NCBI GenBank assembly: GCA_022661535.1
Contig: JAKULF010000006.1
Span: 2,847,001 to 2,911,000 of the forward strand
DNA from: Eutypa lata
Taxonomy: Eukaryota; Ascomycota; Sordariomycetes; Xylariales; Diatrypaceae
Direction: 5' to 3'
DNA: 64,000 nt
This document shows positions 58,900 through 64,000 of the stretch, piece after piece. The notes under the pieces are model-generated. The model ran no database searches. It had not been told where the DNA came from and saw only the letters and a list, made by a program, of their open reading frames with translations. The stretch's first letter is position 1, and each line of letters begins with the position of its first letter. A program made the position numbers and the translations under genes.

Positions 58900-60937
58900 T
58901 CATTGTTTGTTGTTGCGGCGTCGAAATATTAGGTGGAGCGGTCCCGGCGACGATGTCATATAATCCGTCGCCTCTGTAAACATTCTCTGTCCGTCCTCTG
59001 ATGGGGCAAAATCAAAATCGAGCCGGGTGACTATGTGAGCTGCGGCAATGCGTGTCTTCATCAAGCTCCAGTTCTTCCCAATGCAGGACATTTTACCTAG
59101 AATACGGAACGATCTACTATCAGAAAGAATGTGCTTAAGGGGTTCTACCATATCAGAAACGGTCTGTTGACGTACCTATGCCCCATGGAACAAATGCACC
59201 CTTACTGAGGACGAGCTCTGGCTGGGAAGTGAACCTCTCGGGAATCCACATGTCCGGCTGTGAGAAGTTGTGCTCATCTAACACCTAATTAGTAGACTAC
59301 TCCGTATCCTCACAGATCACCGTCATACCTCGCATCAGACTGTACTGGGGCGTGACTAGTGTTGTTCCTTCAGGGATAAAAGTATTAGATATCCATAGAC
59401 CACCCGATGGGGATACACGTAGGCCGGCCGATGGAACGGGTGGATTCAACCGCAGTGTTTCGTAGATGCAGGCTGTGAGATGCTGAGAGCGGTTCACGGC
59501 TTTGGAGTCCTGCAAGTCGACAGCGCCAAGTTCTTTGCGGATCTTGCTCAGGTGCTCTGGGTAGCGAACGAGGTAATAGAACAAATTCACCAGAACTTGG
59601 CGCACAGTGTCACTACGTGGACCAAATTATCAGTTGAGAAAGCGGACAATGGAATGCGAGCTTGTGGCGTGGGAAACTAACCTACCGGCAATGATCACAA
59701 GCATAAAGTCTCCCGTAATAATGTTCCAATTTGACTCAATACCGCCATTCTTTAGAGCGTCATCCACGACATAGTGAATGATACTTGGTCTCTCCATGGG
59801 GCGTTTCGCATGGTTCTGATGATTAAGCCGCCCACTATTTAGTAATTATATTTCAACACGGTATTTAGTCGAGCTTACCTCGATACGCTTATGTAACGCT
59901 TCATATACCCATCTCATCATCTTGGAATAGGACTTGGACAATCGAATCACTGGCGAATTTACGATTAGGTGTTGGATCCATGGAGCTGGAGCCAGTGGGC
60001 CTTGGGCACTGTGACCTTCAGAGTATAGGCCGACCAGTGGATGTTCTGTGTGAGATAGGTTTTTGAACTCGATTTCGAGCCCAAAGAGCCCCATAACGTT
60101 GAATGTGAAATGTTCTACCCATTTTGTCACATTCACAGGCTGATTTTCGATACTCATGAACTTTTGGACGAGTTTGTCTGCTTGATCGTGGATTACAGAC
60201 TCATTCTGTTCCATGGCTACAAGGCATTGGAATTAGATGGATTGAAACAATTTCTTTGTAGAAAAGCCTTACACTTGGGACTGAATGCTTGGCCCCAGAT
60301 CTTGCGTCTCTGAGCATGGACCTGGGGATCTCTAGTCGATATCAGAGAGACCATTGGGCGAGTTATATCATAGTATGCTGCTCGTCTGCAATTTGATTCA
60401 ACACCATGCACCATATGGTACGCCTCGTAACCGAATAAGGTAACTTCGTTAGGACCTGATACAAGTAAGCCAAAGCACACCGGTAACTCTATATCCAGAC
60501 ACTCAGAGGTCGTGGACACCCGCACAAACAAAGCACCCACCAGTAGCAACTATGTCTCCATACTGGCGACGAAGATCATCCAGGAGTTTGAAATTCTGGC
60601 ATCGGTTCATTAACCATACGTGGGCCAGCTTTGTTAAGCGAAGATAGATTGGCCCAGAGATGTGGCGTAAAGGGGACAGAAAGAGCCGGCGTATAAGAAT
60701 GCTAAGAAAGAGTGCTGCGCAATACACGAGCTCAATTGCAAAGCTCTGCTTAATTGCACCCATGACCTGTAGGCCCTCCAGACAGGACTTCAAACCCGGT
60801 ATGAAAATTGCAATAAATAAGTGAACGCCCACAATTCTGGGTGCTTCCAGGTCTAGTTCCCCATGGGCAAAGTAGGCCCAATGTGCTACTAGACCTGCGA
60901 GCAGGGCAACAATGAGCTGATTCACTAACAAGATCAT
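58900..60937 (-). CDS. Cytochrome P450 monooxygenase
   Basis: Seven exons on the minus strand: 60937-60541, 60455-60273, 60216-59879, 59815-59682, 59612-59329, 59277-59176 and 59096-58900, giving 544 aa; every joint keeps phase and rebuilds a family motif. The N-terminus has three hydrophobic segments (about 3-22, 35-52, 66-82). Family motifs include TGPNEVTLFG, SLISTRDPQVHAQRRKIW, the I-helix AGSDTVRQ, ETLR (the ExxR motif), and YSLMRDEHNFSQPDMWIPERF. The haem ligand region is FVPWGIGKMSCIGK, with the Cys in place but Trp and Met where Phe and Arg/Tyr are usual. It is expected in the ER membrane, oxidising a hydrophobic metabolite. It is divergent from the hydrolase gene. Confidence 0.9.
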
Positions 60938-61701
60938 ATCTTCGATTGATTTACTATTGGGACTTTTGATCGAAGAATACTGGACCACCGAGCGTAAGAT
61001 TCCCGAGAAAAGCGCCTGTGCTCAACACTTTATCGAAGCATTAGATACTGCAAGGCTACATGGTGTAGTCATGTACCTATGGATCATCCTTCCTGCTTTC
61101 CGTGACTGATGACTGCCGACTGGAACCTAACAACATGAACACGCTACTATTAGTAACTGCATAGCACAATTGGCAGCCTGCACGCTCGAGGCGACAATAT
61201 GACTCATTGTCACTGTATAAATTACACGGTGGAGAAATGTGACATGCCATCGGGTGAACACGAAATGCGAGGTTATCACAATACTACCCAAGGAAAAGTG
61301 CACAAAACAACATTGTGGCACAGCATGAAGGAGTCATGACAGTGACATTGCAATGCCCGTAAGTCAACTTGCTCCAACACCATGTTGCTTAAATGAGTAT
61401 GATGGCCGTGTTGTTGTGAGTAACATGTGTTCTAAAAATATAGAAGCCCCTGATTGGCGCTCGGAATGGCAAGTGGAGGCGATAGTCACCTTGCATCCAA
61501 CAGCAAGCCTTGGCGGAACGTTGCCTTCTCACAATTTGGCGGATATTGAGCGCGGTATGTGGCCCTCTCATTAAAATAATGGGCACCCGAGCAGTCCCTA
61601 CGAACTATTCTTGCTTGTCCTGCGAAAATCTTCTGCCCATTCACTCACAATAACCTAACCTTCCCAATCCCACCTGCTCAACGAGCGTTAGGCACGACAA
61701 A
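60938..61701. other. Divergent promoter between P450 and hydrolase genes
   Basis: 764 bp shared upstream region. A frame upstream of the P450 ATG stays open to 60988 but has no ATG. Small ORFs at 61127-61321 and 61353-61574 have no recognisable features. Confidence 0.5.
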
Positions 61702-62490
61702 ATGGCATCTGAGAAACCTACGATTGTCATCATTCATGGCGCCTGGCATACGCCAAGCAGCTATCTCAAACTCACCAAAGCACTCCAATCTGCAGGCTAT
61801 GAGGTGCATGTTCCTGAGATGCCTTCAATGAATGGGGCTCGACCTCCGGATTCCAATCTAGACAAAGATACGACCTTCATCCGCACTTTCGTGGAAGACC
61901 TGATCAACAAGGGCCATGTTATCACTGCTCTCATGCATTCGTATGGAGGCCAGGTGGGAAGCAATTCTTTATCAGGCCTCGGGATGATTAGCCGCGCCAA
62001 AAAAGGCATCCCAGGAGGCGTATCTAGCCTCATCTACATGTGCGCCTTTGCATTGTCGGAGGAATGCTCCATGATGAGCATCGTTGAAGAATTCGGCCAA
62101 ACGGATCGCGTCGGGATGGCAATTGATACTGCCGAAGATGGCACTTCTGTCCATCGATATCCAAGAGAACGTATTATCGGAGAAGGCGTCATCGACGAGG
62201 CAGAAGCCCAGGAGTACCTCTCGACGCTGAAGCGTTGGAATGGTAATATCATGTATGAAAAGATACACAGATGCGCTTGGAAGGAGATCCCGACATGCTA
62301 CATCCATACGACCAAGGATGTCATTGTCCCATATGCATTCCAGAAGATCATGGTTGACAGGATGCAGAAGACTGGGCTGTGCCAGGTCAGAACAGTCGAG
62401 GTAGAGGCTAGTCACGCACCAAATCTGACGGCGACCGCGGCGGTAATGGATGCCATTGATCAATTCACGGGTAAACAAGTTGAGAGCTAA
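61702..62490 (+). CDS. Alpha/beta hydrolase (AB_hydrolase_6 type)
   Basis: Single exon, 262 aa. It starts MASEKPTIVIIHGAWHTPSS, with the oxyanion-region HGAW at 12-15. The nucleophile elbow MHSYGGQ places Ser80; Asp206 (TTKDVIVP) and His238 (EASHAPNL) complete a plausible triad. The length and motifs match small esterase-like hydrolases common in fungal specialised-metabolism loci, where they act on pathway esters or lactones. There is no signal peptide, so it is probably cytosolic. The stop lies 103 bp from the 3' end of the methyltransferase gene on the other strand. The substrate is unknown. Confidence 0.9.
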   Translation: MASEKPTIVIIHGAWHTPSSYLKLTKALQSAGYEVHVPEMPSMNGARPPDSNLDKDTTFIRTFVEDLINKGHVITALMHSYGGQVGSNSLSGLGMISRAKKGIPGGVSSLIYMCAFALSEECSMMSIVEEFGQTDRVGMAIDTAEDGTSVHRYPRERIIGEGVIDEAEAQEYLSTLKRWNGNIMYEKIHRCAWKEIPTCYIHTTKDVIVPYAFQKIMVDRMQKTGLCQVRTVEVEASHAPNLTATAAVMDAIDQFTGKQVES

Positions 62491-62593
62491 GACGGCCAAT
62501 GCCTCACGAGACGTGCTGGTCTATATATATGTAGTTTGCCAGAGATGCAATGGACTTTAGCTTAGCTTCTTCAGAATTGCATTACAACTCGTA

Positions 62594-63628
62594 CTACTCA
62601 GAGTCTGGTTTCCTCCCAATCACTGTCAATCTGGTAAAATCCCAGGTAGCCCCCTGCCTCGTTTGATGGATAACATCACTCATCAACCCCCTAATTTCCT
62701 GAGACACTTTCTTGTTCCCAGTAGTTTGAGCCATCAACTCTTGCATCATGAGGTTGCACTCGTGCATGGCAAGAGCTTGATGCGGCGCCGCATTTCTCGA
62801 ATCACATTTCACATTCTCCAAGCCACGCTCTAAAAACTGCGTAAGCAGGGTTCTAGCCCATTGGGGGCTCAATCTCGGATCTAACTCTTCGGTGAGCTTG
62901 AACAACTGATAAAGCGCATCCCGGCCATTCTCCGGACTGACCGTCCTCACGCGGAAACTGGAGATATCCGTCTCTCCCCATTGAAGGTACCCACCGGGCT
63001 CTAATATCGCGTCATGAATTAGTGGTGAAAAATGAGAATCGACTAGCCTCACGATCTATACGCGGATATGAAGGGGATGAACTGGGAAGTGGAAATACTT
63101 AGTAGCTTGATGAGATTCTCCAAAACCCCTGGTATGTCCGTCAAATCCAGAACGAAGGCAAAATTTCGAATGTGCACAATATCGTATACTTCGGCTAGGC
63201 CATCTGGGATGGCTTCTTTGACGTTCCACTTCCGGAGAGTCATGTTAGAAGGCAGCCATGGTGCTGGTGGCATAGCATCAAATGAGACATCAAGCCCATC
63301 TAGTGTCACTGAGTCGGGCAGGCGAGTGCTCATGTTGGTAAGCCAGATTCTAGCCTACTTTAGCAGCTCTCCCTAGATATCAGACGTACGAACTCACCCT
63401 GTTCCCGTCCCGATATCTGCTATCCTGAGTTTAGGGTCCTCCAAAGGAATATTCGAATGAATGTGGTATCCGAAGATCTCAACCCATAGATAATGCTGCA
63501 AGTTGATTCTGTTAACCCATGGGCCTTTTATCAGTCTAACACGCGAGAATGTCAGGTGGACTCGAGGTAGCAAACCGATTATTGTCGAGAAAGTCGCGGG
63601 AGAAGATGTACTCAGGCATCGACGACAT
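62594..63628 (-). CDS. LaeA-like SAM-dependent methyltransferase
   Basis: Four exons, minus strand: 63628-63576, 63508-63398, 63349-63099 and 63000-62594 (introns 67, 48 and 98 bp), giving 273 aa. Joined exons read YIFSRDFLDNNRINLQHYLW, LRIADIGTGTGIWLTNMSTR (SAM motif I), LDGLDVSFDAMPP, VYDIVHIRNFAFVL and LLKPGGYLQWGETD. This order is typical of the LaeA/UMTA-type methyltransferases found in fungal metabolite clusters. Without intron 1 the frame hits a stop; the donor gtttgc is weak but the joint gives the family sequence exactly. The protein is shorter than classical LaeA (about 370 aa), so a pathway enzyme is more likely than a global regulator. Confidence 0.85.
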
Positions 63629-64000
63629 ATTGACTGCTCGTGCCCGACTAAGGACTTGCATACAACAACTTGGAGAAAGCTATGTTAAGCCAAGCTCTTA
63701 GTGTGTTGAAGATGTATTTATCATGTAGACGTTGCGAATCAAAAGGCTGCCTAGGAACGAAAACCTTGCCTCCCCCCTTTTTTTCAAATGAGAATATTGG
63801 GACTCTATTGGAATTGTGAATACCAAACTAAACTTCACATCGAAGCTGGGGTTTGCAGAAACACCTATTTCGCAACTACCCGTATACTGGGGGCTATCAT
63901 ACCCTTCAATTTCAGGGTGTTACATTGCCTGAAGACTAACAGCACATTCCATAGACCTCTTTCATGAAGACTTGGATGCCTCATTCGCGCATGACTAAGT
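63629..64000. other. Upstream region of the methyltransferase gene, window edge
   Basis: No gene can be made out in the last 370 bases; a promoter for the minus-strand methyltransferase is expected here. Confidence 0.5.

Noticed and set aside
63500..63628. Apparent frameshift near the start of the methyltransferase gene
   Set aside because: A 67-bp GT-AG intron (63575-63509) restores phase and yields the expected NNR-INLQHYLW sequence, so no mutation needs to be assumed.

Overview
The window looks like nuclear DNA of a filamentous ascomycete (Pezizomycotina, probably Sordariomycetes). The evidence is short GT-AG introns of about 48-190 bp, fungus-specific families (2EXR, Zn2Cys6 regulator, LaeA-like methyltransferase, CSC1/DUF221, CYSTM), a second-person absence of any bacterial operon structure, and large blocks of extremely AT-rich, ORF-free sequence typical of repeat-induced point mutation (RIP). 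No database search was possible; family names rest on motifs read from the translations.

Layout. 1-14140 is a RIP-degraded repeat block. It holds two long copies of one element (1-4240, and 8300-13848) plus a third copy of the element's last 0.2 kb (5325-5541). The second long copy is split by a 1.4-kb insert of normal composition (8991-10388) that carries a CTACAG-type minisatellite, pol-III-like boxes, a perfect 20-bp inverted repeat and a nested terminal hairpin. From 14937 to 52210 the sequence is genic: DJ-1/PfpI protein, mitoribosomal uL23m, METTL4-type MT-A70 methyltransferase, CSC1-like channel, TM9 protein, CoA-type mitochondrial carrier, CCDC124/Lso2 homologue, FTS/AKTIP-like UEV protein, an unnamed conserved fungal protein, ribokinase, FAD monooxygenase, CYSTM protein, Zn2Cys6 regulator, SDR and a tentative small spliced gene. 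A 1.12-kb terminal-inverted-repeat element with an AT-eroded interior sits at 32658-33780. A second large AT block lies at about 52650-55945.

After that block come a 2EXR-domain protein and, at the right edge, a compact group that looks like part of a specialised-metabolism locus: a seven-exon cytochrome P450, a divergently transcribed alpha/beta hydrolase and a convergent LaeA-like methyltransferase. No core synthase is visible; if this is a biosynthetic cluster it must continue beyond base 64000.

Most genes are housekeeping and independently transcribed. Gene models were built by joining exons so that reading phase, splice signals and family motifs agree; all spliced coordinates are inferred from sequence only. 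The most interesting features are the unmutated insert inside a RIPed repeat, the CpG-sparing pattern of the AT blocks, the TIR element, the 19-nt terminal exon of the TM9 gene, abrupt GC shifts inside single exons, and the partial metabolic cluster with an atypical P450 haem motif.
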